A DNA stretch of 64,000 nucleotides from Dyadobacter sp. CY356 (GTDB lineage Bacteria; Bacteroidota; Bacteroidia; Cytophagales; Spirosomataceae), in contig NZ_JAJTSZ010000005.1 of NCBI RefSeq assembly GCF_021440195.1, forward strand, positions 372,001 through 436,000. Direction: 5' to 3'. The notes beneath the pieces were generated by a model. It was not told the origin of the DNA. It made no database searches and worked only from the letters and a program-made list of their open reading frames with translations. Position 1 is the first letter of the stretch. Each line of letters begins with the position of its first letter. This document shows positions 43,023-51,197 of the stretch, piece by piece. Position numbers and translations under genes: made by a program.

Positions 43023-44006
43023 ATGAACAATCGATTTACGGACATTATTCAACTCATTAAACATTCCCGTACGAATGCAATTAGAGCCGTAAATGCTGAA
43101 ATGATTAACCTTTATTGGAATATTGGTGAATATATAAGTAAAAAGATTGAACAAGCTGAATGGGGCGATTCGGTGGTAAGTGAATTAGCAAAACATATTC
43201 AAAAAAATGAACCCGAAATAAAAGGTTTCTCCGATAAAAATATTTGGAGAATGAAGCAGTTTTTTGAAACGTACAGAGACTTTCCAAAACTCTCACCAGT
43301 GGTGAGAGAAATAAGTTGGACTCATAACATGCTTATATTTTCAAGGTGCAAGACAATTGAAGAAAAGGAATTTTACCTTAAAATTGTTAAACAAGAAAAT
43401 TATAGCAAAAGAGAACTTGACCGGCAAATTTCTGCCAGCCTTTTCGAGCGAACAATAATAGGAAACTCAAAACTCTCAGCAGTGTTGAGAGAAAGTAGCC
43501 ACAACCTTACAAACACTTTCAAAGACAGTTATGTATTTGAGTTTTTAAACTTACCTGAGCCACATAGCGAAAATGATTTGCAAAGTGGACTTGTAAGACA
43601 AATGAAGAACTTCATACTTGAACTTGGAAAAGACTTCTTGTTTATAGGCGAAGAATACAAATTACAAGTTGGAAACAGCGATTTTTACATTGACTTGCTT
43701 TTCTATCATCGTGGACTGCAATGCCTGGTTGCTTTTGAACTCAAAACCGACAAATTTAAACCCGACCATTTAGGACAACTGAATTTCTACCTGGAAGCAT
43801 TAGACCGGGACGTGAAAAAACCGAATGAAAATCCGAGTATCGGAGTTTTGTTGTGCAAGGACAAAGACAGCGAGGTTGTCGAATATGCACTAAGCAGAAG
43901 CCTCTCTCCAACAATGGTTTCAGAGTATAAAACACAGCTGCCTGACAAAAAGCTATTACAACAAAAACTGCACGAACTCTTTGACAACGAAGCGGACGAA
44001 AAATAA
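43023..44006 (+). CDS. DUF1016 (YhcG-type) PDDEXK nuclease
   Basis: The 327-residue protein has the N-terminal DUF1016_N helical region (INLYWNIGEYISKKIEQAEWGDSVV in part) and a C-terminal PDDEXK nuclease domain with Asp224 (FYIDLLFYHR), Glu239 and Lys241 (VAFELKTDKF). YhcG-like proteins often accompany type I restriction and other defence genes, and may repair or cut DNA. No methylase or ATPase is adjacent here. Two similar 25-base palindromic segments (43286-43310 and 43469-43493) encode KLSPVVRE and KLSAVLRE. Confidence 0.88.
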   Translation: MNNRFTDIIQLIKHSRTNAIRAVNAEMINLYWNIGEYISKKIEQAEWGDSVVSELAKHIQKNEPEIKGFSDKNIWRMKQFFETYRDFPKLSPVVREISWTHNMLIFSRCKTIEEKEFYLKIVKQENYSKRELDRQISASLFERTIIGNSKLSAVLRESSHNLTNTFKDSYVFEFLNLPEPHSENDLQSGLVRQMKNFILELGKDFLFIGEEYKLQVGNSDFYIDLLFYHRGLQCLVAFELKTDKFKPDHLGQLNFYLEALDRDVKKPNENPSIGVLLCKDKDSEVVEYALSRSLSPTMVSEYKTQLPDKKLLQQKLHELFDNEADEK

Positions 44007-44102
44007 AGCAATATAACTAAGAAGGTATTGCTAAAAGCGCAGCTAAAAAAGCTCCGATTAATATTGTAAACCACGAAAAATTCAACCTTTTAAAAAAATA
44101 TT

Positions 44103-44255
44103 ATGACGCCAAATGAAATACATATTGACGAAAAGAATAAAATTTTAAAAGGACTTGAAAAAGTCTACGAGAAATTAATTGAGTTTAAAAAAATGAAGAA
44201 TAGCGAACTCGTAATAATGCGTGACAATAAAATTGTCAGGATAAAACCTGAATAA
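44103..44255 (+). CDS. Small charged protein (50 residues) after the DUF1016 gene
   Basis: An ATG at 44103 opens a 50-residue frame rich in Lys and Glu (KGLEKVYEKLIEFKKMKN), ending LVIMRDNKIVRIKPE. The pattern of one helix followed by two short strands resembles small proteins often seen in Bacteroidota accessory regions. It sits 97 bases after the DUF1016 gene and is followed by a good terminator, which supports expression. Its function is unknown; it could be an antitoxin-like partner. Confidence 0.55.
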   Translation: MTPNEIHIDEKNKILKGLEKVYEKLIEFKKMKNSELVIMRDNKIVRIKPE

Positions 44256-44290
44256 ATCAAAAAGCTAATTTCATTCCTTACGTAGAATTC

Positions 44291-44326
44291 AATCCCATGC
44301 CCACCGGTGTGGGATTTTTTATTTTT
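44291..44326 (+). terminator. Terminator behind the 50-residue gene
   Basis: AATCCCAT (44291-44298) pairs with GTGGGATT (44309-44316), including one T-G pair, with a loop of ten bases. TTTTTATTTTT follows. It closes the accessory interval before nrdJ. Confidence 0.75.
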
Positions 44327-44603
44327 CAGCATAACCAACCTCATTTCTGCCTTTCAATTCTCTAAACTAAGCTTTGCCAGACAGATACCCTAGAAAAGAA
44401 TTCGCTAACAAACTTTTTTAGAAAATAATTACACTTAATAAATATTTGCAAACATATTACCACACTTAAAAAGACAATGTACTGGAAAACAATATATTAT
44501 AATTATTTTCTGAAAACTTTTAAAAATTTAATGTTTAGAAAACTTAACAAATAATTAACTTTGACAAATAGATAAATCATCAAAGAGACTAAAAATATAT
44601 AAA
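44327..44603 (+). promoter_or_regulatory. AT-rich region with the nrdJ promoter
   Basis: TTTA (44534-44537) and TAACTTTG (44556-44563), 18 bases apart, form a near-consensus promoter about 40 bases before the nrdJ ATG. The rest of the region from the terminator is AT-rich and carries no gene. I saw no B12-box or cobalamin-riboswitch core even though the gene product needs adenosylcobalamin. Confidence 0.5.
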
Positions 44604-47153
44604 ATGGAAATAACGAAACCATCTGAAAACAAAACCACTTACACATCAGATGAAGCCTATCAGCAATCGCTGGAATATTTTAAAGGCGACGATCTTGCAG
44701 CCCGGGTCTGGGTTAATAAATATGCATTAAAGGATTCTTACGGAGCGATTTTCGAGGCGACACCAAACGATATGCATCGCCGTATCGCCAGCGAAATTGC
44801 TCGTATTGAAGTTCGCTATCCAAATCCGATGACGGAAGACGAAGTTTTTGATCTGATCAAAGATTTCAAATATATCATTCCACAGGGAAGTCCGATGACC
44901 GGGATCGGTAATCCATACCAGATTGCTTCGCTTTCCAATTGTTTCGTGATTGGAAATAACGGCGATTCAGATTCTTACGGCGGGATCATGAAAATTGACC
45001 AGGAGCAGGTTCAGTTAATGAAAAGACGTGGAGGTGTTGGCCATGATTTGTCACATATCCGTCCAAAAGGTTCTCCGGTTAAAAATTCTGCACTAACTTC
45101 TACGGGAATTGTTCCGTTCATGGAGCGTTTTTCAAATTCTACGCGTGAAGTGGCGCAGGATGGAAGAAGAGGCGCTTTGATGCTTTCGGTTGCCATAAAA
45201 CATCCGGATTCGGGCGATTTTATCAATGCTAAACTGGAACAAGGCAAAGTGACCGGCGCCAATGTTTCGGTAAGAATTGACGACGCTTTCATGCGCGCGG
45301 TTGAAGCGCAACAGCCTTATAAACAACAATATCCTATCGATAGTGAAAATCCGGTTTATACAAAAGAAATCGATCCCACTGCGCTTTGGAAAAAAATCGT
45401 TCATAACGCATGGCAATCAGCTGAACCTGGGATTTTGTTCTGGGATACTATTATCCGGGAATCTTTGCCGGATTGTTATGCTGATTTAGGATACAAAACG
45501 GTTTCGACAAATCCGTGCGGCGAAATTCCGTTATGCCCGTATGATTCGTGTCGTTTGCTGGCGATCAATTTATTTTCTTACGTTGAAAATCCTTTTACCA
45601 AAAAGGCAGCTTTCAACTGGGAGCTTTTCAAAAAACACATCAACGCGGCTCAGCGTATGATGGATGATATTATCGATCTGGAACTTGAAAAAATCGATGC
45701 GATTTTGCAAAAAATAGATGAGGATCCGGAAGACGAAGAAATCAAACGTACAGAAAGAAATCTTTGGCTGAATATCCAGACCAAAGCAAGAGAAGGCAGA
45801 AGAACCGGAATCGGTATAACAGCCGAAGGTGATATGCTGGCTGCTCTTGGCCTGCGTTACGGAAGTGATGAAGGATCTGAATTTTCTGTTGAAATACATA
45901 AAACGATTGCGCTGGAAGCTTACCGTGCATCGGTGAATACGGCAAAAGAGCGTGGTGCATTTAGCATTTTCGACGCAGACAGAGAGAAAAATAATCCGTT
46001 TATGCTACGTTTGAAAGAAGCGGATGGACAGCTATATTACGAAATGCTGGAACATGGCCGTCGAAATATTGCGCTTCTGACGATCGCTCCAACGGGTACA
46101 ACCAGTTTGATGTCTCAGACAAGTTCTGGTATCGAGCCGGTATTTATGCCGGTTTACAAAAGAAGAAGAAAAGTAAATCCGAATGATCAGGACGCACGTG
46201 TTGATTTTGTGGATGAAGTGGGTGATTCATGGGAAGAATATGTTGTTTTCCACCATCGTTTCAAACAATGGATGGAACTGAATGGTCATGATCTGACAAA
46301 AAATTATGGTCAGAAAGAACTGGATGATCTGGTAAAACAGTCTCCATATTATAAAGCAACTTCGAATGATGTAGATTACCTGAAAAAGGTGAAAATGCAG
46401 GGCGCAATCCAGAAATGGGTGGATCATTCGATCAGTGTTACGATCAATATGCCGAATGATGTAACCGAGGAATTGGTTGGTGAATGTTACCTGGAAGCCT
46501 GGAAAGCGGGATGTAAAGGAGTTACGGTTTACAGAGACGGTTCGCGTTCGGGGGTCTTGATTTCAAATGAGGAGAAAAAAGAAGAAGACAAAATCACCAA
46601 CACGCCGTTCCCAACGATAAGACCGCAGATTCTGGAAGCCGAAATTGTTCGTTTCCAGAATAAAAAAGATAAGTGGATTGCCTTTATTGGTTTGATCGAC
46701 GACAGACCATATGAAATTTTCACCGGTTTTGCTGATGATGAGGACGGAATTCTGATACCAAGATGGGTAAATGAAGGTTTGATTATCAAAAACCGCGAAG
46801 CTGACGGAAGTTCACGTTACGATTTTCAATATAAGAACATGCGTGGCTACAAAACCACGATTGAAGGATTATCACACAAATTCAATCCTGAATACTGGAA
46901 CTACGCGAAATTGCTTTCCAGCACCTTACGCCACGGTATGCCGATTGAAAAAGTAGTAGATCTGATCAGCAGTTTACAACTGGACGAATCGATCAATACC
47001 TGGAAAAATGGTGTGGCACGTGCGCTGAAACGGTATGTTCCGGATGGGACGGAGGTTAAAAAGCAAAAATGCCAGAATTGTAATTCTACGAATCTGCTTT
47101 ATCAGGAAGGTTGTCTGACTTGTAAGGATTGTGGTTCTTCGAAGTGCGGATGA
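44604..47153 (+). CDS. nrdJ: Adenosylcobalamin-dependent (class II) ribonucleoside-diphosphate reductase
   Basis: This 849-residue protein has the ten-stranded barrel of ribonucleotide reductases. Redox Cys113 lies in SLSNCFVIGNN and the thiyl-radical Cys305 in NPCGEIPL. A C-terminal zinc-ribbon/redox tail has CQNC, CLTC and CGSSKC. No small subunit gene is adjacent, consistent with class II. It converts ribonucleoside diphosphates to deoxy forms without oxygen dependence. The gene is flanked on both sides by accessory genes and has its own promoter and terminator. Confidence 0.94.
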   Translation: MEITKPSENKTTYTSDEAYQQSLEYFKGDDLAARVWVNKYALKDSYGAIFEATPNDMHRRIASEIARIEVRYPNPMTEDEVFDLIKDFKYIIPQGSPMTGIGNPYQIASLSNCFVIGNNGDSDSYGGIMKIDQEQVQLMKRRGGVGHDLSHIRPKGSPVKNSALTSTGIVPFMERFSNSTREVAQDGRRGALMLSVAIKHPDSGDFINAKLEQGKVTGANVSVRIDDAFMRAVEAQQPYKQQYPIDSENPVYTKEIDPTALWKKIVHNAWQSAEPGILFWDTIIRESLPDCYADLGYKTVSTNPCGEIPLCPYDSCRLLAINLFSYVENPFTKKAAFNWELFKKHINAAQRMMDDIIDLELEKIDAILQKIDEDPEDEEIKRTERNLWLNIQTKAREGRRTGIGITAEGDMLAALGLRYGSDEGSEFSVEIHKTIALEAYRASVNTAKERGAFSIFDADREKNNPFMLRLKEADGQLYYEMLEHGRRNIALLTIAPTGTTSLMSQTSSGIEPVFMPVYKRRRKVNPNDQDARVDFVDEVGDSWEEYVVFHHRFKQWMELNGHDLTKNYGQKELDDLVKQSPYYKATSNDVDYLKKVKMQGAIQKWVDHSISVTINMPNDVTEELVGECYLEAWKAGCKGVTVYRDGSRSGVLISNEEKKEEDKITNTPFPTIRPQILEAEIVRFQNKKDKWIAFIGLIDDRPYEIFTGFADDEDGILIPRWVNEGLIIKNREADGSSRYDFQYKNMRGYKTTIEGLSHKFNPEYWNYAKLLSSTLRHGMPIEKVVDLISSLQLDESINTWKNGVARALKRYVPDGTEVKKQKCQNCNSTNLLYQEGCLTCKDCGSSKCG

Positions 47154-47187
47154 GATTTCAATAAATTATAGTACTCTGTAAAATCAG

Positions 47188-47219
47188 AGAAGTCAACCTT
47201 GTGGGTTGACTTCTTTTGT
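47188..47219 (+). terminator. Terminator of nrdJ; arm sequence shared with the purB terminator
   Basis: AGAAGTCAACC (47188-47198) and GGTTGACTTCT (47204-47214) form a perfect 11-bp stem with a five-base loop. TTTGTTG follows. The arm AGAAGTCAAC also forms the arm of the hairpin at 48851-48894, on the far side of the ATPase/TOPRIM pair. Confidence 0.85.
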
Positions 47220-47228
47220 TGTTATTGA

Positions 47229-47783
47229 TTATATCTTTTTTGTATTCGATTTTATAAACTCAATCTTCGCATCAAATGGATGTTGCTTCAAATAATCTAT
47301 CCAAAAAGTTAGCACCGCAATGGTTGGGGAATTTAACTTTTTAAACTCTTTAAAAAGTTTTTGAAAATCAACGGAATGTAAATCTTCATCTTCACTTTTT
47401 GATGTTTTAGTAATTTTGGATAATTTTTTAAAATCATGTGGAAGATTATAATTAGTCAAAGAAATGTTATTTTCGTCAGCACAAGATATAATCCATTTTT
47501 CCATCGCTGGGCAAATAAATATTAGATAGTGATTTTTACGTTGATGTTTGAACAGTTGTAAATTATTGGGCAATTCAACTACTAAATCAAATTCATCTAC
47601 ATATTCAAGTTTTCTTTTATCCCGGTCAACAATTCCAAGAGCAAAAGTATCAGGAAATTTTTCCCGCATCTTTTTCGTGACAGACGAACAACCTTTTGTG
47701 TGATTATACCGGGTTTTAGGAGGATTTAAGCCTTTAATCAATTTCGTATCAATAAAGCACTCTGGAATGATATGTTCGTCCAT
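47229..47783 (-). CDS. TOPRIM-like (DUF4435/RloB-type) partner of the ABC ATPase
   Basis: This 184-residue protein starts two bases after the ATPase stop, so the two form an operon. It has an acidic first strand (MDEHIIPECFID, with Glu8) and LGIVDRDKRKLE with Asp53 and Asp55, the D-x-D pattern of TOPRIM nucleases as in DUF4435 or RloB-like effectors. The C-terminal half is helical and basic. By analogy with AbiL and PARIS systems it may be an RNA- or DNA-cutting effector held by the ATPase. Length is shorter than most DUF4435 proteins. The assignment is motif-level. Confidence 0.65.
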   Translation of the reverse strand: MDEHIIPECFIDTKLIKGLNPPKTRYNHTKGCSSVTKKMREKFPDTFALGIVDRDKRKLEYVDEFDLVVELPNNLQLFKHQRKNHYLIFICPAMEKWIISCADENNISLTNYNLPHDFKKLSKITKTSKSEDEDLHSVDFQKLFKEFKKLNSPTIAVLTFWIDYLKQHPFDAKIEFIKSNTKKI

Positions 47784-47785
47784 AC

Positions 47786-48811
47786 TTAAGAGTGGGAATA
47801 TGATTCGCTGTTAAAAAATAAATCTATCCCATATTTAAAAACCTCCTGAATTTCCGTTTCACTTAGAGATCTAGACACCGTCTGCCCCTCCTTAAAGTCT
47901 ATCATAAAAATTGCTAGGTCCTCTATTGCATTTTCTAAAAAATCATCAACAATAATTGGGCTGTGAGTTGCAATAAAGAATTGATTGCTGTCCGAATGAA
48001 TTACTTCCTGTGTAAATTCAGCTATATACGGAGGAAAAGAATGTGCTTCGGGTTCTTCAAAAACCAAAATTGAGTCAGTATTTGATACTACCGCTGTTTT
48101 AAAAAAAATAATTCTTTGTAAAGTATCTGCTATTAGTGAATATGGAATAATGAAGACATCCAATCCATTATCCTTCATTATTTTAAGTGAATTAGTTGCT
48201 TTATCTAAAACTAACCTTAATCCATATTGCTTAAACCAATGAGTAAATACCTCTCTTAATTCTGGTAGCAATTCTAGTACATACATTAGATTGTTTCCAT
48301 AGGGAGGATTTAAAAATGACAATCGCGTTTTCTTGCCTAGCCTTGAATCAATATTAAATGCGTATCTTTTTACCTTCCCAGGATTAGAATTATTTTTACC
48401 ACTTGACTTTAGATTCAAATTACTAAAAAAGAAATCAGACATTTCAGGAGGGTTTCCATTAAAAGTTAACTCTCTAAATGAAAACAGTAATTGGTCCGCT
48501 TCCTTCTTAAAAGTAAGAGTAGATCTAAATTTCTTGTCGCTCGAAAAATTTAGTTCTACAAATGTTTCCTTGTTAAAATTTCCCTCATAAAATATTTGCG
48601 TAGATTCCTCCAACCGAATTAAGTCAGTTAACTTCTTCGAAAGATTATTTTTCAAATATGGAATAGTGAATATGGAAAGTGCCTCCAAAATATTTGATTT
48701 ACCAACATTTGGCTTGCCAATAAAAAGGTTAATTCTTTTAAATCCATCTATTTCAAGATGACGAATTGATTTGAAATTCTTAATTTCTATATGATTGATA
48801 AATGAATCCAT
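47786..48811 (-). CDS. AAA/ABC-type ATPase (AAA_15/AAA_21, RecF-OLD-like)
   Basis: The 341-residue protein starts with IEIKNFKSIRHLEID and has Walker A GKPNVGKS (32-39), Walker B ILVFEEPEAH (248-257) and the H-loop ATHSPIIVDD (281-290). No long coiled coil is present, so this is the short AAA_15/AAA_21 type typical of defence modules. With the TOPRIM-like gene it fits the AbiL/PARIS/retron style of ATPase plus nuclease effector. The pair is inserted between nrdJ and purB, and AT-rich composition differs from both. Confidence 0.88.
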   Translation of the reverse strand: MDSFINHIEIKNFKSIRHLEIDGFKRINLFIGKPNVGKSNILEALSIFTIPYLKNNLSKKLTDLIRLEESTQIFYEGNFNKETFVELNFSSDKKFRSTLTFKKEADQLLFSFRELTFNGNPPEMSDFFFSNLNLKSSGKNNSNPGKVKRYAFNIDSRLGKKTRLSFLNPPYGNNLMYVLELLPELREVFTHWFKQYGLRLVLDKATNSLKIMKDNGLDVFIIPYSLIADTLQRIIFFKTAVVSNTDSILVFEEPEAHSFPPYIAEFTQEVIHSDSNQFFIATHSPIIVDDFLENAIEDLAIFMIDFKEGQTVSRSLSETEIQEVFKYGIDLFFNSESYSHS

Positions 48812-48850
48812 AAGTCAACTTATTAATGGCATAAAACTTCCCAATATACA

Positions 48851-48894
48851 AAGAAGTCAACATTAGAAAGCGATTTGCTCAATGTTGACTTCTT
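48851..48894 (-). terminator. Terminator of purB; arm sequence shared with the nrdJ terminator
   Basis: A perfect 14-bp stem has arms 48851-48864 and 48881-48894 (AAGAAGTCAACATT and its complement). It lies 28 bases beyond the purB stop. The first ten paired bases of the arm, AGAAGTCAAC, are identical to those at 47188-47197. Confidence 0.8.
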
Positions 48895-48922
48895 AAATTC
48901 TTACCAAAATTAGAATTCTCAA

Positions 48923-50278
48923 TTACTTCGTCTCCTCAACAACCCCCAAATAATTAAACGGAGTAATTTGTCTCAGCTCTTCACGAATACTTTCTGCCAC
49001 ATCTAATGTCTCAATGAAGTGCGAAATAGATTCGTGTGTAATTTTTGCGTTGGTACGTGTTAACGATTTCAGTGCTTCGTATGGTTTTGGATATCCTTCA
49101 CGACGAAGAATGGTTTGGATTGCTTCTGAAACCACTGCCCAGTTATCTTCCAGTTCAGATTTCAGCATATCCTCGTTAAGTTCAAGCTTACCCAATCCTT
49201 TGATCAAAGAATTAAGCGCGATAGCCTGATGTGCCAAAGGAACGCCTATGTTCCGTAGCACCGTAGAATCTGTTAAATCTCTTTGCAAACGGGAAATTGG
49301 CAATTTCTGTGCAAAATGCTCGAACAAGGCCGAAGCTAATCCAAGATTTCCTTCCGAGTTTTCAAAATCGATCGGATTTACTTTATGTGGCATCGCAGAC
49401 GAACCTACTTCACCCGCCTTAATTTTTTGTTTGAAATAACCCATGGAAATGTAAGTCCACATATCCCGGTTAAGATCTGTCAGGATTGTATTGAGTCTTT
49501 TCAGGTTATCAAAAATCGCTGCCAGGTTATCATAATGCTCAATTTGTGTGGTATGGCGACTGCGTTTTAAACCCAATCCATCAACGAAATGATTACCAAA
49601 AGCCATCCAGTCCTGTTTTGGATACGCTACATGATGGGCGTTAAAATTTCCTGTCGCGCCACCAAATTTCGCGGAATGCGGGATTTTGTCCAACATTTCA
49701 AGCTGACGTTCCAGACGCTCAACAAATACCAGAAATTCCTTTCCAACACGCGTCGGTGAAGCTGGCTGCCCGTGGGTGAAAGCAAGCATTGGAATATTTT
49801 TCCACTCAATTGACATTCTTTTCAATACAAAAAGAACCTGGCGAAACAACGGTTTGATCGTTCTTTCCAACGCGTCTTTCAATGAAAGCGGAATGGCCGT
49901 GTTATTTATATCCTGAGAAGTAAGACCAAAATGGATAAATTCCGAGTATGCATCAATGCCTAGTTTTTCAAATTCTTCTTTGATAAAATACTCAACTGCT
50001 TTTACATCATGATTGGTTTCTTTCTCAATATCCTTGATGTGCAGCGCGTCTTCTTCATTAAAATCTTCGTAAATCTTACGTAAAGAAGAATAAAGTTTCT
50101 TATCAAATTCTGAAAGCTGAGGAAGCGGGATTTCGCAAAGCGCGATGAAATATTCTACCTCAACATATACTCTGTAATAGATTAAGGCATATTCAGAAAA
50201 ATAAGAAGAAAGCTCAGATACTTGCTTATAATAGCGACCGTCGACCGGCGAGATAGCCGTAAGTTGATTTAATGACAT
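48923..50278 (-). CDS. purB: Adenylosuccinate lyase
   Basis: The 451-residue protein has ISPVDGRYYKQVSELSSYFSE at the N-terminus, FIHFGLTSQDINNTAIPLSL (His/Thr/Ser substrate site) and the superfamily signature GSSAMPHKVNPIDFENSEGN around 290-310. It catalyses two elimination steps in purine synthesis. The form starting SPVDGRYY is the standard one of gamma-proteobacteria and Bacteroidota. Confidence 0.97.
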   Translation of the reverse strand: MSLNQLTAISPVDGRYYKQVSELSSYFSEYALIYYRVYVEVEYFIALCEIPLPQLSEFDKKLYSSLRKIYEDFNEEDALHIKDIEKETNHDVKAVEYFIKEEFEKLGIDAYSEFIHFGLTSQDINNTAIPLSLKDALERTIKPLFRQVLFVLKRMSIEWKNIPMLAFTHGQPASPTRVGKEFLVFVERLERQLEMLDKIPHSAKFGGATGNFNAHHVAYPKQDWMAFGNHFVDGLGLKRSRHTTQIEHYDNLAAIFDNLKRLNTILTDLNRDMWTYISMGYFKQKIKAGEVGSSAMPHKVNPIDFENSEGNLGLASALFEHFAQKLPISRLQRDLTDSTVLRNIGVPLAHQAIALNSLIKGLGKLELNEDMLKSELEDNWAVVSEAIQTILRREGYPKPYEALKSLTRTNAKITHESISHFIETLDVAESIREELRQITPFNYLGVVEETK

Positions 50279-50309
50279 GATTTACAATGCAGAAAGATAA
50301 ATTTTGATG

Positions 50310-50337
50310 CAAAGTTAGTAGAAATCACGAGGAGAAA
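50310..50337 (-). promoter_or_regulatory. Probable promoter of purB
   Basis: The minus strand has TAACTTTG (50310-50317) 32 bases before the purB ATG. A TTTC about 18 bases upstream may stand for the -33 element. Confidence 0.45.
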
Positions 50338-50436
50338 CTTGTATAACAGGTATGAATATTCTTTTTGGTATTTGTCTAGGTTATTTTAATACTATTTACA
50401 TATTTGCTAAACAATCTTAATTCCATAATCCATCCC

Positions 50437-51177
50437 ATGCAGCAAACCCCATTTATCGGAGAATTAGTCGGTACAATGATCATCATTTTACTAGGGAACG
50501 GCGTCGTTGCCAACGTCGTTTTGAAGCAAACAAAAGGGGAAAATGGAGGATGGATCGTAATTACTGCGGGATGGGCATTTGCAGTGATGTTTGGCGTATT
50601 TATTGCCAACGCTTTTGGAAGTCCCGGAGCGCATTTGAATCCTGCTGTAACAATAGCTTTCGCTGTTTTAAAAAATGATTATGGTAATGTTCTTAGTTTT
50701 ATAACTGCTCAGTTAATCGGTGCATTTCTTGGCGCGGTACTCGTTTATTTTCAATATCTGCCTCATTGGAAAGCCACCGAAGATCCGGGCAGCAAACTCG
50801 CCTGTTTTTCTACAAATCCTGCCATCAAATCACCAGGAGCTAACTTTTTAAGTGAATTTATTGCTACAATCATTCTGATTATTGGTATTGCTGCTATTGG
50901 TTTTTCCGGAACTTCCGATGTACAAAGAGGACCGATTCCTTCCGGCGTTGCGCCATATCTTGTCGGTATGCTCGTTTGGAGTATTGGACTGTCCTTGGGC
51001 GGAACAACCGGTTATGCCATCAATCCTGTGCGGGATTTGGGGCCAAGAATTGCTCATGCCATTTTACCAATTGACAAAAAAGGATCTTCTGAGTGGGGTT
51101 ATGCGTGGGTTCCCATTGCCGGACCTATTTTAGGCGCCATTGTAGGAGCTTTTATTTTACGTATCTTTTCATTTTAA
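50437..51177 (+). CDS. Aquaglyceroporin (MIP family, GlpF-like) with an NPV second motif
   Basis: From the ATG at 50437 the protein has 246 residues; a TTG at 50404 is less likely. It has six membrane spans and two pore loops: HLNPAVT (NPA) in the first half and AINPVRDLGPR in the second. The Asp after Arg in the second loop marks aquaglyceroporins, which pass glycerol. The second NPA is NPV here, an uncommon replacement that should be checked. It precedes the haem-binding gene by 20 bases. Confidence 0.9.
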   Translation: MQQTPFIGELVGTMIIILLGNGVVANVVLKQTKGENGGWIVITAGWAFAVMFGVFIANAFGSPGAHLNPAVTIAFAVLKNDYGNVLSFITAQLIGAFLGAVLVYFQYLPHWKATEDPGSKLACFSTNPAIKSPGANFLSEFIATIILIIGIAAIGFSGTSDVQRGPIPSGVAPYLVGMLVWSIGLSLGGTTGYAINPVRDLGPRIAHAILPIDKKGSSEWGYAWVPIAGPILGAIVGAFILRIFSF

Positions 51178-51197
51178 CAGATATACCCTTAATCAAT

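Noticed and set aside
43023-44006. Part of a type I restriction system
   Set aside because: No hsdM, hsdS or hsdR genes lie nearby, although DUF1016 proteins often occur with them.
43787-44074. 95-codon minus-strand frame over the DUF1016 3' end
   Set aside because: It is a Ser/Phe/Leu-rich antisense shadow of the nuclease coding region.
44327-44603. Cobalamin riboswitch before nrdJ
   Set aside because: No B12-box-like core or extended structure was found in the AT-rich leader.
47229-48811. Retron, since some retrons use ABC ATPases with nuclease effectors
   Set aside because: No reverse transcriptase or msr/msd-like repeat is present.
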